Assembly (NCBI RefSeq): GCF_003051055.1
Contig: NZ_QAON01000008.1
Location: 87,541-151,540, forward strand
Direction: 5' to 3'
DNA length: 64,000 nucleotides
Source: Agitococcus lubricus
Lineage (GTDB): Bacteria > Pseudomonadota > Gammaproteobacteria > Pseudomonadales > Moraxellaceae
Below the pieces are notes generated by a model, which was not told the origin of the DNA, made no database searches, and saw only the letters and a list, made by a program, of their open reading frames with translations. Within the stretch, counting starts at the first letter, position 1, and the number at the start of each line of letters is the position of its first letter. Shown here in pieces: positions 7,528-19,169 of this stretch. The position numbers were made by a program, and so were the translations under genes.

Positions 7528-8973
7528 ATGAGCGACCACCATTTAGAAAATTTTCAAACTTGGGCGGTGATTGCAGTGTTACAAGGCACGCCCTTAGAAG
7601 AAGTCGCCATCAAAGCCCGTGTTTCAGAAGAGACACTCAAACATTGGTTAAAAGCACTGACCGAAGAAGCTCAACATCATTTGGCGGCTGATAATCTGGC
7701 CTTAGAACTGCCTGTACGCGACCTTGCTCATGCCCTAGATAACATTGGCGCTTATGTGTTTATTAAAGACCTTAACGGTTGTTATACCTATGCCAATCGT
7801 CTTGTGCGTGAACTATTTTCTAAAAACTTGATTGATATTATCGGTCATACCGACCACGATTTTTTTTCTCAAGATACGGTGAATGACATTGAACAACACG
7901 ACCAACAGGTGTTACGAGAAGGGATAACCATTCGCGCTGAAGAACATTTACGCCCCGTAGATGGCCACGAATTACGAATTTATTGGACGGTGAAGATTCC
8001 GTTATTTGATGAAAGTGGTCATATTCGTGGTTTATGTGGCATTTCAACCGATATCACTGAACGTAAGCAGATGGAGCAAGCGCTGCGTGATAATCAAGCC
8101 TTATTATCAACCGTACTCGATAATATCGGTGCATGTGTATATATGAAAGCGCCTGATGGCCGTTATTTGTATGCCAATGCCGCAATGGCCGCCTTATTAA
8201 ACAGGCGTCCAGAACAGTTAATTGGTCGTGTGGATAGCGACTTATTTCCACAAAACACGGCTGACCATTTTGCCAAACTCGACCAACTAGCCTTTACAAG
8301 TCAGCAAAAAGTTGCAGGCATGGAAACTTTTCAGCTACATCACCATGAACCACTCTATTATTGGTCGGTGAAAGTGCCACTGCAACGCGACAACGGTGAT
8401 ATGTATGCCCTACTTGGCATGTCTACTGACATCACCGAACGCAAACGCTTAGAAGATGAATTATTACGACTGGCAACAACGGACGAATTAACCCACCTTT
8501 ATAATCGTCGTCATTTCTTAACTCTCTCTGAGCAAACACTGAACCGTAGTCGACGCTATCACGAGCCGCTGGCCTTGCTGATGTGTGATATTGATTTTTT
8601 TAAGCATATCAATGATACCTTTGGCCATGCTATGGGCGACCTTGTTTTACAACAAGTGGCGGAAATTATTAAAAATACATTACGTGATACAGACATTGCG
8701 GGTCGTATTGGTGGTGAAGAATTTGCTATTTTGTTAGTACAAACCCGTATGGAGCATGCTCAAGAGGTGGCCGAACGACTCAAAACAAACATTGCTAATA
8801 GTGAAATTTACCTTGACGATGGTCACAAAGTTCCATTAACCATTAGTATAGGCGTAGCAACACCTGTCTACCCGATGGAAACTTTGGCTACTTTACTACA
8901 ACATGCTGACCAAGCCTTATATGCCGCTAAACGACTAGGACGTAATAGAGTGCATTTAGCGACAGAAGTTTAG
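7528..8973 (+). CDS. PAS-PAS-GGDEF diguanylate cyclase
   Basis: The protein has 481 residues and makes c-di-GMP from two GTP. The order is an N-terminal helix-turn-helix-like segment (about 12-45, EEVAIKARVSEETLKHWL), PAS-PAC 1 (about 62-175), PAS-PAC 2 (about 188-305) and GGDEF (about 310-480). Both PAS modules end in the linker DITERK. The active-site motif is GGEEF at 395-399 and the inhibitory I-site RDTD is at 386-389, so the cyclase looks active and feedback-inhibited. There are no membrane segments, so sensing is cytoplasmic. AAGGA lies ahead of ATG 7528. The ligand of the PAS domains is unknown. Confidence 0.93.
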   Translation: MSDHHLENFQTWAVIAVLQGTPLEEVAIKARVSEETLKHWLKALTEEAQHHLAADNLALELPVRDLAHALDNIGAYVFIKDLNGCYTYANRLVRELFSKNLIDIIGHTDHDFFSQDTVNDIEQHDQQVLREGITIRAEEHLRPVDGHELRIYWTVKIPLFDESGHIRGLCGISTDITERKQMEQALRDNQALLSTVLDNIGACVYMKAPDGRYLYANAAMAALLNRRPEQLIGRVDSDLFPQNTADHFAKLDQLAFTSQQKVAGMETFQLHHHEPLYYWSVKVPLQRDNGDMYALLGMSTDITERKRLEDELLRLATTDELTHLYNRRHFLTLSEQTLNRSRRYHEPLALLMCDIDFFKHINDTFGHAMGDLVLQQVAEIIKNTLRDTDIAGRIGGEEFAILLVQTRMEHAQEVAERLKTNIANSEIYLDDGHKVPLTISIGVATPVYPMETLATLLQHADQALYAAKRLGRNRVHLATEV

Positions 8974-9016
8974 TCGCTTTCACTCAGGCTAACGTGACGT
9001 ATCAATCCTTATTGCG

Positions 9017-11044
9017 TTATGTGTTTTGGATGAGCAACTGCTCTTTTAATTTCATCATCTCATCGCGTAACTTAGCTGCTTGCTCAAATTGCAATTCACG
9101 GGCTTTGGTCAGCATTTGTTGCTCTAACTCCTTAATACGCTTCACTAACATTTTAGGGTCACTCATCACATATTCCGCCTGAGATTCAGCCACTTTATCG
9201 GCTTTTGCATCATTCGCCGCTTGTTTAGCCGCTTGTCCACCATAAATCTCTAGAATGTCTATAATCGGTTTAGAGACACTACGGGGAGTAATACCGTGCT
9301 GTTCATTAAAGGCAATTTGCTTTTGTCGACGACGTTCTGTTTCTGTAATGGCACGCTGCATAGAGCCTGTCATCACATCTGCATATAGAATTGCCTTGCC
9401 ATTGACATGACGGGCAGCACGACCGATGGTTTGAATTAAAGAACGTTCAGAACGTAAAAAGCCTTCTTTATCAGCATCTAAAATGGCAACCAAAGACACT
9501 TCGGGCATGTCTAAGCCCTCACGTAATAAATTGATTCCCACTAAGACATCAAATACACCCAAACGTAAATCGCGGATAATCTCAACGCGCTCGACGGTAT
9601 CAATGTCAGAATGCAAATAACGGACTTTAATTTTATATTCTGCTAAATAGTTGGTTAAATCTTCTGCCATTTTTTTGGTTAACGTGGTCACTAATACCCG
9701 CTCTTTTAGGGCTAAGCGGAGATTTATTTCAGATAACAAATCATCGACTTGCGTAAAGGCAGGACGGACTTCAATCACAGGGTCAACCAACCCTGTCGGA
9801 CGCACGACTTGCTCAATGGGTGTGGGCGAGTGTTGGAGTTCATATTGCGCAGGCGTAGCCGAGACAAAAATCGTTTGTGGGCTAATTTTTTCCCATTCTT
9901 CAAACTTCATGGGACGATTATCTAAGGCCGATGGTAACCTAAAGCCATAGTTGACTAAGTTTTCTTTACGCGCTCTATCGCCCTTATACATCGCACCAAT
10001 TTGCGGTACGCTGACATGGGACTCATCAATCACCAATAAGGCATCGGCAGGCACATAATCAAATAAAGTGGGTGGCGCTTCGCCTTCTTTACGGCCTGAT
10101 AAATGACGCGAATAATTTTCTATCCCATTGCAATACCCGAGCTGTTGCAGCATTTCTAAATCATATTGGGTACGTTCTTTTAAGCGCTGTGCTTCTAATA
10201 ATTTATTTTCACTGATAAACCACGCTAAACGTGGCTCCAACTCGGCTCTAATCGTCTCAATCGCTTTATCAATTTGCTCTTTAGGCGTGACATAATGTGT
10301 TTTAGGATAAATGGTCACGCGTGCGATTTTGCCCAATAATGCCCCCGTTAAAGGGTCAAAATAATGAATGCCTTCTACTTCATCATCAAATAAACTAATC
10401 CGTATGGCTTCATCGTCTGACTCGGCAGGAAATACATCAATGATTTCGCCACGTACACGATATGTCCCGCGACTAAATTCCATATCATTCCGCTGATATT
10501 GCATTTCTGCTAAACGACGCAAAATAGCCCGTTGGTCAATGCGTTCCCCACGGCTAATATGCAATAACATTTTTAGATAAGCATCTGGGTCACCTAAACC
10601 GTAAATGGCCGAGACACTACAAATAATGATGGCATCGCGTCTTTCCAGTAAGGCTTTAGTGGCCGAAAGACGCATTTGGTCTATATGTTCGTTAATGGCA
10701 GAGTCTTTTTCGATATAGGTATCGGACGATGGGACATAGGCTTCAGGCTGATAATAGTCGTAAAAGGAGACAAAATACTCAACTGCATTGTGCGGAAAAA
10801 ACGCCTTAAATTCACTATATAGCTGTGCAGCTAAGGTTTTATTGTGCGCCATAATGATGGTGGGGCGTTGCAACTTAGCAATCACATTGGCAATGGTAAA
10901 GGTTTTACCAGAGCCTGTTACGCCTAATAACAACTGGTGTTGCTGACCTTGTTGAATGCTATCGCACAGTGCTTGTATTGCTGTCGGCTGGTCGCCTGCA
11001 GGTTGAAAGTCAGTTTGTAATTGAAAAGCCTGTTTAGATTGCAT
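9017..11044 (-). CDS. uvrB: UvrABC system protein B
   Basis: This is the nucleotide-excision-repair helicase-like subunit that loads on DNA with UvrA and recruits UvrC. It has 675 residues, the usual length. Walker A GVTGSGKT is at 41-48, the beta-hairpin ([17 protein letters not shown]) is near 90-110, DESH lies mid-protein, motif VI is QTIGRAAR, and a C-terminal UVR motif (residues about 633-670, [16 protein letters not shown]) binds UvrC. AGAG precedes the ATG. It is divergent from aspC, as in Acinetobacter and Pseudomonas relatives, and convergent with the diguanylate cyclase gene. Confidence 0.98.
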   Translation of the reverse strand: MQSKQAFQLQTDFQPAGDQPTAIQALCDSIQQGQQHQLLLGVTGSGKTFTIANVIAKLQRPTIIMAHNKTLAAQLYSEFKAFFPHNAVEYFVSFYDYYQPEAYVPSSDTYIEKDSAINEHIDQMRLSATKALLERRDAIIICSVSAIYGLGDPDAYLKMLLHISRGERIDQRAILRRLAEMQYQRNDMEFSRGTYRVRGEIIDVFPAESDDEAIRISLFDDEVEGIHYFDPLTGALLGKIARVTIYPKTHYVTPKEQIDKAIETIRAELEPRLAWFISENKLLEAQRLKERTQYDLEMLQQLGYCNGIENYSRHLSGRKEGEAPPTLFDYVPADALLVIDESHVSVPQIGAMYKGDRARKENLVNYGFRLPSALDNRPMKFEEWEKISPQTIFVSATPAQYELQHSPTPIEQVVRPTGLVDPVIEVRPAFTQVDDLLSEINLRLALKERVLVTTLTKKMAEDLTNYLAEYKIKVRYLHSDIDTVERVEIIRDLRLGVFDVLVGINLLREGLDMPEVSLVAILDADKEGFLRSERSLIQTIGRAARHVNGKAILYADVMTGSMQRAITETERRRQKQIAFNEQHGITPRSVSKPIIDILEIYGGQAAKQAANDAKADKVAESQAEYVMSDPKMLVKRIKELEQQMLTKARELQFEQAAKLRDEMMKLKEQLLIQNT

Positions 11045-11059
11045 TTTAGGTCTCTTATC

Positions 11060-11077
11060 TACCGATATTTTGCGGTA
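11060..11077. promoter_or_regulatory. Inverted repeat TACCG-N8-CGGTA upstream of uvrB
   Basis: Perfect 5-bp arms (11060-11064 and 11073-11077) flank eight AT-rich bases, 15 bases upstream of the uvrB ATG on the minus strand. The geometry resembles an operator, but the sequence is not the CTGT-N8-ACAG LexA box. It could be a lineage-specific SOS site or chance. Confidence 0.3.
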
Positions 11078-11303
11078 TTATCTACGCCCATTAACGACTT
11101 AGACAGCCTACAAAGTCGATACTGTGAGCATTGAGTTGAAAGTTGCTCTGTGCAGGCGGTCATAGCCTAACAGAAAGTGTAACCAATCACGCCATGCCTG
11201 TCGTGGTTTAGCAAGTCATCATTAACTCATTAAGCGACACTATACGTCGTTGATAACATTGTTTAAGTTTTTGTGCCGACCATTTAATCAAGAGGTTAAC
11301 TCC

Positions 11304-12488
11304 GTGGAACTACGCTTATCTGACCGTGTACTCAGCATCAAACCCTCCCCAACCCTAGCGGTCACTAACCGTGCGGCTGAATTAAAAGCTGCAGGTAAGG
11401 ATATTATTGGTTTAGGTGCTGGCGAACCAGACTTTGATACGCCAGAACATATCAAGGCGGCTGCTATTAAAGCCATTCAAGAAGGTTTTACCAAATACAC
11501 GGCCGTTGATGGCACTGCTGGTCTTAAAAAAGCAATTATCGCCAAGTTCAAACGCGATAATGGTTTAGACTACCAAGCCAATCAAATCTTAGTATCTTGT
11601 GGCGGCAAACAAAGTTTCTTTAACTTGGCTTTAGCCTTTTTGAATAAAGGCGATGAAGTGATTATTCCTGCGCCTTATTGGGTCTCTTATCCTGATATGG
11701 TATTGATTGCTGATGCCACACCTGTATGTATTGAATGTCCTCAATCGCAAAACTACAAAATCACTCCTGCACAATTAGAAGCGGCGATTACGCCTAAAAC
11801 CAAATTATTAGTCTTAAATTCGCCATCAAACCCCACAGGTATGGTCTACTCTAAAGACGAATTATTGGCCATCGCCGACGTGCTACGCAAACATCCACAC
11901 GTTTGGGTTGCCACCGACGATATGTATGAGCATATCATTTGGACAAAAGAGCCCTTTGTTAATATCGTCACTGTTGCACCTGACTTATATGACCGTGCAT
12001 TGGTATTAAATGGTGTCTCTAAAGCCTATGCCATGACGGGCTGGCGTATTGGTTATGCCGCAGGCCCTGCTAAGGTGATTGGTGCCATGAAAAACGTGCA
12101 ATCACAATCTACATCCAACCCGACCTCTGTATCACAGGTTGCTGCACAAGCAGCATTAGACGGTGACCAAGACGTCTTAAAACCGATGGTTGCTGCGTTC
12201 AAAGAGCGCCATGATTATGTGGTCAGTGCCTTAAATCAAATTGCAGGCGTGTCTTGTTCACCTGCGGATGGGGCATTTTATGCATTTGCTAATGTCGAAG
12301 GTGCGATTGCTAAAATGGGCTTAAAAAATGATTTAGAGTTTTCTGAAGTCTTATTAAACACCGTTGGCGTCGCCGTTGTACCTGGTTCTGCCTTTGGTTT
12401 GGATGGTCACATGCGTATTTCCTACGCAACGAGTCTAAAAGTACTGGAAGATGCGATTGGCCGCATCAAAAAGGCGATTGAAGGCTAA
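11304..12488 (+). CDS. aspC: Aspartate aminotransferase (PLP fold type I, class I-beta)
   Basis: This enzyme interconverts aspartate and 2-oxoglutarate with oxaloacetate and glutamate. It has 394 residues from GTG 11304, chosen because AAGAGG lies 8 bases upstream and homologs begin with the xLRLSDRV sequence seen here; the TTG at 11250 has no ribosome site. Motifs: GAGEPDFDTP near 40, SPSNPTG near 175, and the PLP lysine K240 in VSKAYAMTGWRIGYA, the class I-beta pattern shared with prephenate-accepting enzymes. A strong terminator follows. Some members also accept aromatic keto acids, so exact specificity is open. Confidence 0.9.
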   Translation: MELRLSDRVLSIKPSPTLAVTNRAAELKAAGKDIIGLGAGEPDFDTPEHIKAAAIKAIQEGFTKYTAVDGTAGLKKAIIAKFKRDNGLDYQANQILVSCGGKQSFFNLALAFLNKGDEVIIPAPYWVSYPDMVLIADATPVCIECPQSQNYKITPAQLEAAITPKTKLLVLNSPSNPTGMVYSKDELLAIADVLRKHPHVWVATDDMYEHIIWTKEPFVNIVTVAPDLYDRALVLNGVSKAYAMTGWRIGYAAGPAKVIGAMKNVQSQSTSNPTSVSQVAAQAALDGDQDVLKPMVAAFKERHDYVVSALNQIAGVSCSPADGAFYAFANVEGAIAKMGLKNDLEFSEVLLNTVGVAVVPGSAFGLDGHMRISYATSLKVLEDAIGRIKKAIEG

Positions 12489-12500
12489 GTAAAGCAATAT

Positions 12501-12527
12501 AAAAAAGGGCTAACATAGCCCTTTTTT
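12501..12527 (+). terminator. Intrinsic terminator of aspC
   Basis: GGGCTA and TAGCCC (12507-12512 and 12516-12521) pair around a 3-base loop. A run of six A precedes the stem and six T follow it. It starts 12 bases after the aspC stop. Confidence 0.9.
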
Positions 12528-12590
12528 ATTTTAAGGCCTTACAGCACACATGATATTTGAATGTGAACCACATATATTCGGAATGCTACT

Positions 12591-12986
12591 ATGTTTATCT
12601 CTTCTTTTTCACCACGCTTTTATGAAACGGATGCTTTTGGCCACGTCAATAATACCGTGGTGACAGGTTGGTTTGAAACCGCACGCGAACCTATTTTTAG
12701 GATTTTTACGCCTGAAATGGACATTAAAGCCTTGAGTATGATTTTGGCGCGTGTTGAAGTCGACTACGTGGCGCAGATTTATTATGGCCAAGAAGTGACT
12801 GTACATACTGGAATTGAAAAAATAGCTAATTCATCCTTTGTGGTTTGGCATGAGGCTTTTCAAAATGATAAGCTCGTGGCAAAAGGCAAAGCCGTACAAG
12901 TCCATTTTGACTTTAAGTTACAAAAATCTAGTCCATTACCTGACCATTTAAGAGCCGCTTTAGCACAACACCTACGCACCGAATGA
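12591..12986 (+). CDS. Acyl-CoA thioesterase (4-hydroxybenzoyl-CoA thioesterase/YbgC-type hotdog)
   Basis: This is a 131-residue single hotdog domain that would hydrolyse acyl-CoA to free acid and CoA. The signature Y-E-T-D14-A-F-G-H-V-N-N contains the catalytic Asp and the DxxGHVNN pattern of the 4HBT family. The later V-H-F-D-F-K segment is also typical. It sits alone between the aspC terminator and the cytochrome gene, with only a weak GGA ahead of the ATG. The chain-length preference cannot be read from sequence. Confidence 0.85.
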   Translation: MFISSFSPRFYETDAFGHVNNTVVTGWFETAREPIFRIFTPEMDIKALSMILARVEVDYVAQIYYGQEVTVHTGIEKIANSSFVVWHEAFQNDKLVAKGKAVQVHFDFKLQKSSPLPDHLRAALAQHLRTE

Positions 12987-13056
12987 TAAGCGACTACATA
13001 ATTACTCCATACTATAGATAGATACTTATTAATGCTGTGTACAAGGGCTTCTCGTC

Positions 13057-14469
13057 ATGAGCCGATTGATAAGTATCATCCTATCGTGTTTTTCTCTCAG
13101 CAGTGCAACCGCACTGTCCACAGCCGCTATTCTATCAACCGCCACCCTTACTGAGCCGATTATCACCGTCACTACACAGGGATTCGCGACACTATCAACA
13201 CAAACAATGCTCAATCATCAGCCTTTTTTTCAAGCCGTAGGAAATGGCAGACATTGCGGCTCTTGTCACCAAGAAAACCAAGGTTGGACTGTCACACCAA
13301 CCGCACTACAAGCGCGTTTTCGTGAGAGTCAAGGTTTAGACCCCATATTTCGTTTAGTAGATGGTGCAAACTCACCTCACCAACGTGTTAATACGCTTGC
13401 ACAACGTCAACTAGCTTACAGTATGCTTCTTAACTATGGAGTGATTCGGATTGCTAAGCCGATGCCACTTGCGGCTGATTTTAGCTTGGTTAAGGTGGAT
13501 GACCCTTATGGTTATGCTAACGAAAAAGATTTGTCTGTATTTAGACGGCCATTACCCAGTACTAATGTCGCTTTTCTCAGTACCGTGATGTGGGATGGGC
13601 GTGAAACACAACATACAAAAAAATACGGAAATTGCCCTCTCGATGTTCAGTCAAGACCTTGTTATGCCAGCCTAACAACCAGCTTATTACATCAAGCCCA
13701 TAGTGCCATTCAGGGACACAGTGAATTTCACCTCGGGCTAAATAGCATGAATTTACAACGCATCGTCCGTTTTGAAATGCAACATTTTAGCGCCCAAGAA
13801 TATGACGGAGAGGCAGGCAAACTGAGTGTCAATGGCGCGTTTGGTGGCGTAAAAGCCCTCAGCACCCTGCGTACATACTTTGGGATGAATGATTTTTTTG
13901 CAGGGGACTATCGAACTAAAGCAAAATTTAATCCGCAAGTTTTTACCCTCTATCAAGCATGGCTACCCCGTTCAACATCCCACACAGTTAATGCCAAACA
14001 AGCGGCTATTGCACGGGGCGAAGTTTTGTTTAATCATCGCCCTATCGTGATTACGGGCGTGACTGGCTTTAATGACCAACGCCAACAACGACGAATCGTA
14101 GCGACTTGCTCAAGCTGCCATAGTGCGCCTAATATTGGTAATACCACCGTGCCACATTTTATGAATATTGGTACAGCAGATGGCGAGTTACGTCATCTTG
14201 ACCAACCGCTATATACCTTTAAGCATAATCAGACTGGACAGATAGTTCGTACCACTGACGCAGGCTTAGCCTTGTTAACAGGTAAATGGCAGGATATAGG
14301 GAAATTCAAGGTCCCGATTTTACGCGGTTTAGCGGCTCGCGCTCCGTATTTTCACCATGGCCAAGCCGCTAATCTTCAAGCGGTTATTGATTTTTATAAT
14401 CGCCGTTTTCAGATACATTTTAGCGCTCAAGAAAAGGCAGATTTAATCGCCTTTTTAGGCGCACTATAA
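13057..14469 (+). CDS. Secreted di-heme cytochrome c peroxidase-like protein (CcpA/MauG superfamily)
   Basis: The protein has 470 residues with an N-terminal export signal (hydrophobic ISIILSCFSLSSATA, residues 5-19), so it is periplasmic. Two c-type heme sites are visible: C67-GS-C70-H71 and C351-SS-C354-H355. The C-terminal segment IGKFKVPILRGLAARAPYFHHG is typical of the second heme domain of bacterial di-heme peroxidases. Canonical CcpA enzymes reduce H2O2 and have about 320-350 residues. The longer spacing between the hemes here (about 284 residues) suggests a divergent subgroup, so peroxidase activity is inferred. No Shine-Dalgarno is obvious. It converges on the TPR lipoprotein gene. 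Confidence 0.82.
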   Translation: MSRLISIILSCFSLSSATALSTAAILSTATLTEPIITVTTQGFATLSTQTMLNHQPFFQAVGNGRHCGSCHQENQGWTVTPTALQARFRESQGLDPIFRLVDGANSPHQRVNTLAQRQLAYSMLLNYGVIRIAKPMPLAADFSLVKVDDPYGYANEKDLSVFRRPLPSTNVAFLSTVMWDGRETQHTKKYGNCPLDVQSRPCYASLTTSLLHQAHSAIQGHSEFHLGLNSMNLQRIVRFEMQHFSAQEYDGEAGKLSVNGAFGGVKALSTLRTYFGMNDFFAGDYRTKAKFNPQVFTLYQAWLPRSTSHTVNAKQAAIARGEVLFNHRPIVITGVTGFNDQRQQRRIVATCSSCHSAPNIGNTTVPHFMNIGTADGELRHLDQPLYTFKHNQTGQIVRTTDAGLALLTGKWQDIGKFKVPILRGLAARAPYFHHGQAANLQAVIDFYNRRFQIHFSAQEKADLIAFLGAL

Positions 14470-14474
14470 GTCAC

Positions 14475-15092
14475 TTATCCTCTATCGCCTAAGCCTTCTA
14501 ATTGCTGTACTTTATCGCGTGCCGTATTAGCCGTATCCGTTTTTCCTTGACGGTCAGCCGCATTGGCAATAATACGCCATAACGCCGCTTGCTGTACGGT
14601 ACTTTGAGCATAAGGTATGGCTTTACGCGCGAGTTGCTCTGCTTCGGCGGCACGCCCTTGTTGTAAACGGACTTCGGCCAAACGTTGATACACAACAGCA
14701 GATTGTGGGGCTAAACGCTGAGCACGTTCCAAACTGGTGGCCGCATCTTCGGGCTTACCTTGACGCAAACTGTCACTGGCACTCGCTAATAAATTTTGTA
14801 CGGCTGGCATATCACGGCCATCAGCTAATTTTTTAGTCGGTTGAACCACCACAGTCGGCATGGGTTTAATCATGGTAGGAATTTCAGAGGCCTTGAGTCC
14901 ATCATAATTAGCACTGGGCATTGCCGCACGAATTTCTTTAGGTTTTTCGGCGGTCGCCACGGCTGGTGTTTCTTTGATAACTTGGACGGGTTTTACAATG
15001 GGTTTCGCTTGGCGGGATAAACTGTAATCCGGCATTTGTTGACAGCCCACTAATAGCATTGAACAACAGACACTTGTCATCACAATACGCAT
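14475..15092 (-). CDS. TPR-repeat lipoprotein
   Basis: The protein has 205 residues, and AAGGAG lies 8 bases before ATG 15092. The signal peptide ends in the lipobox L-V-G-C (Cys 17), so a lipid-anchored envelope protein is expected. A low-complexity linker rich in Pro, Lys and Val precedes about two tetratricopeptide repeats (residues about 105-180, PEDAATSLERAQRLAP and AVVYQRLAEVRLQQGRAAEA). It lies directly downstream of the PBP1b gene on the same strand (117-base gap). This suggests a partner role in peptidoglycan synthesis, comparable in position to small lipoprotein activators of PBP1b, but that is inference. Confidence 0.75.
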   Translation of the reverse strand: MRIVMTSVCCSMLLVGCQQMPDYSLSRQAKPIVKPVQVIKETPAVATAEKPKEIRAAMPSANYDGLKASEIPTMIKPMPTVVVQPTKKLADGRDMPAVQNLLASASDSLRQGKPEDAATSLERAQRLAPQSAVVYQRLAEVRLQQGRAAEAEQLARKAIPYAQSTVQQAALWRIIANAADRQGKTDTANTARDKVQQLEGLGDRG

Positions 15093-15209
15093 TTACTACT
15101 CCTTAGGTATAGGGCGGTTATACAATTAGCACGACGCTTGTATTGTCCTTTATTAACTGAGGACTGGGCAACACACCACGATGAGATACCATGCTTAAGC
15201 GTGAAGCCC

Positions 15210-17543
15210 TTAGCGAAAAATATCTAAAATTTTATTCACCGTGCCATTAACAACATTGTTGATAGGGTCGTTTTCGACATCCTGCCCTTCAGCACACGCT
15301 GTTTTTTCTACAGGAATCGTATTGACTAAATAAGGGACATAAATCGCACCCACACAATTTTCAGCGCTGAGCTGGCCAGTCGTTTTATCGACCCATTGCC
15401 ATTGTACATTATCAGGTTGTACCGCTTGCAAAGAAACAGGCTTGAGTTTAGTCATTAAATCTATCCAAATCGGCAAAGCGCCTGTTGCGCCTGATAGACC
15501 AATCGCTTTGTTATCGTCATTTCCCAACCAAACTACGGCTAAATAATTGCCTGTATAGCCTGCAAACCATGCGTCACGTGCATCATTGGTTGTGCCTGTT
15601 TTACCTGCCATCACTAAATCTTTTGGTAAACGTTGATATGCCGCCGCTGCTGTTCCCATTCGCATCGTTTGCTGCATGGCATAATTAGTTAAATATAATG
15701 CCGAGGGGTCATAGACTTGTTTTACTTCTAAGCCGTAGCGTGTCAGACGTTTATCTTCAGCATCCACCACTTCACGAATGGCACGGGGTGAAGTTTGAAA
15801 CCCATTCGCAGCAAAGGGCTGATATAAACGTAATACCTCCATGGGTGATAAATTAGCCGTCCCCAATAAAATAGAAGGATAATGGGGTAAATCTTGCGTT
15901 ACGCCTAAGGCTTTTAAGGTATCAATGACTTCGGATAAGCCAACAGTCATGCCTAAACGAATGGTCGCTTGATTGTAAGAATATGCTAAGGCTTCGTATA
16001 ACGGCACAATCCCGTGATTTTGATGGTCATAATTTTCAGGTGCCCATACATCACCGCTTTTGCTGGTCACGGTCACAGGACTATCATCTATCGGCGATAA
16101 TAACGAATATTGCCCCGATGCCAAAGCCGCTAAATAAATAGCGGGCTTAAACAAAGACCCGACTTGGCGCGAAGCATCTAAGGCACGATTAAAGCCTGTA
16201 AATGTCCCATAACCTCCTACCACAGCGAGTAGCTCGCCGCTTTCTGGATTCGCCACCACGACAGCACCTTGTAATGCCGCTAAACGCCGATTCGCACCGC
16301 GTAATCTGCCTACTTGCTGGTTAAAGGCTTGTTGGCTAGCATTTTGTACACGCGGGTCAAGGGTGGTAAAAATTCGAAGTCCCGCAGAGCTTAAATCCTC
16401 TTCTTTATATTCCTGTTTTAGCTGACGACGTACCACATCTAAAAAGGCAGGATACACACTCAAACCCGCCGTTGGCGCACGCAAGATGCCTAAGGGTTTA
16501 TTTTTGGCTTTGCTATATTGGGCTTCGTTAATGTGTCCATCTTTTAATAAATTAGACAACACCACATTCCGACGCTCTAAGGCGCGTTCAGGATTACGCC
16601 ACGGATTATAAAATGAAGGCCCTTTGACCAAACCGACTAATAGAGCCACTTGATGTAACGACAATTCACTGATAGGTTGACCAAAATAGAACTGTGCCGC
16701 CAAACCAAACCCATTAATAGACCGATTACCATTTTGACCTAAATTGACTTCGTTAAGGTAGGTTTCTAAAATTTCAGGCTTATCGTAATGCCATTCTAAT
16801 AATAAGGCCATTAAGGCTTCGTTCACCTTACGTTTTAAGGAACGCTCATCGGTTAAATAAAAATTTTTGACCAATTGTTGGGTCAGCGTACTACCGCCTT
16901 GGCGTAATTCACCACTACTAACATTGACAAAAATGGCGCGTAATGTACCGCGAATAGAGACACCGTAATGTTGATAAAAGTTTTTATCTTCAGTGGCTAA
17001 TAAAGCCTGCTCTAAATATTTTGGCGCGTCTTTAAGTTGCATTAACACGCGGTCTTCATTTTGTTTCGGGTAAATCCCGCCAACCACTAACGGCTCTAAA
17101 CGAACTATCCCTTTTTCATTTTCTTGTGTGCTGGCTAAATCAACCAGTGTATTACCGTCAAAACGTAGCTTCAAAACTTGTGAACGCTCTGTGCCATCAC
17201 TAAACACAAAACCGCGTGTATGAATATATAAGTCACCGTTTTTTTCGCTATACACACCCGGTGCTTCATAATTGGCTTGCGCACGATAATGTAACAAAGC
17301 TAATTCGGCGGTGACATCTTGTTTGCTTAGTGGCGCACCACTGTATAACTCTAAGGGACGACTAAACACTTTTGCAGGAATCGCCCAACGTTTGCCCTCA
17401 AATTTTTCTCGTACTAAACTATCCAACGATAAGGCATACACACCCAGACCCACCGCAGCAAGCAGACTAAGCATTACACATAAAACGAGAATCGTTAGAA
17501 TAAATCCTTGTTCAGGTTTTTGGGGAGGATTTTTACGCATCAT
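15210..17543 (-). CDS. mrcB: Penicillin-binding protein 1B (bifunctional transglycosylase/transpeptidase)
   Basis: This is a class A PBP of 777 residues that polymerises and cross-links peptidoglycan in the periplasm. After a short cytoplasmic tail comes one membrane helix (residues about 14-38). Next is a UB2H-like region (about 60-140), then the GT51 glycosyltransferase (catalytic Glu near 182 in ATEDKNFYQHYG; QGGSTLTQQLVKN near 215). The transpeptidase has SxxK (SLFK near 463), SxN (SYN near 521) and KTG (GKTGTT near 647). The UB2H-like part and the length favour PBP1B over PBP1A. Confidence 0.92.
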   Translation of the reverse strand: MMRKNPPQKPEQGFILTILVLCVMLSLLAAVGLGVYALSLDSLVREKFEGKRWAIPAKVFSRPLELYSGAPLSKQDVTAELALLHYRAQANYEAPGVYSEKNGDLYIHTRGFVFSDGTERSQVLKLRFDGNTLVDLASTQENEKGIVRLEPLVVGGIYPKQNEDRVLMQLKDAPKYLEQALLATEDKNFYQHYGVSIRGTLRAIFVNVSSGELRQGGSTLTQQLVKNFYLTDERSLKRKVNEALMALLLEWHYDKPEILETYLNEVNLGQNGNRSINGFGLAAQFYFGQPISELSLHQVALLVGLVKGPSFYNPWRNPERALERRNVVLSNLLKDGHINEAQYSKAKNKPLGILRAPTAGLSVYPAFLDVVRRQLKQEYKEEDLSSAGLRIFTTLDPRVQNASQQAFNQQVGRLRGANRRLAALQGAVVVANPESGELLAVVGGYGTFTGFNRALDASRQVGSLFKPAIYLAALASGQYSLLSPIDDSPVTVTSKSGDVWAPENYDHQNHGIVPLYEALAYSYNQATIRLGMTVGLSEVIDTLKALGVTQDLPHYPSILLGTANLSPMEVLRLYQPFAANGFQTSPRAIREVVDAEDKRLTRYGLEVKQVYDPSALYLTNYAMQQTMRMGTAAAAYQRLPKDLVMAGKTGTTNDARDAWFAGYTGNYLAVVWLGNDDNKAIGLSGATGALPIWIDLMTKLKPVSLQAVQPDNVQWQWVDKTTGQLSAENCVGAIYVPYLVNTIPVEKTACAEGQDVENDPINNVVNGTVNKILDIFR

Positions 17544-17666
17544 AACTTGTTACAAGTTTGCAAAGTTGCGGCCATTGTAACGCGAGTTCAACGAGAGTGC
17601 GATGTGCTTTTGTGAACAGTTGATGAAGTCGACACCACTTTTGTCGTTTGATTGTCTGAACCGAAT

Positions 17667-17693
17667 AAAAAAGCCACACGGAGGTGGCTTTTT
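17667..17693 (-). terminator. Intrinsic terminator of the lipase locus
   Basis: GCCAC (17673-17677) and GTGGC (17684-17688) pair around a 6-base loop and are flanked by A- and T-runs, so the hairpin can act on either strand. It starts 24 bases past the lipase stop on the minus strand. Confidence 0.8.
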
Positions 17694-17716
17694 GGCTAAA
17701 ACACGGTTTGAGTCAC

Positions 17717-19169
<1,453 letters not shown>

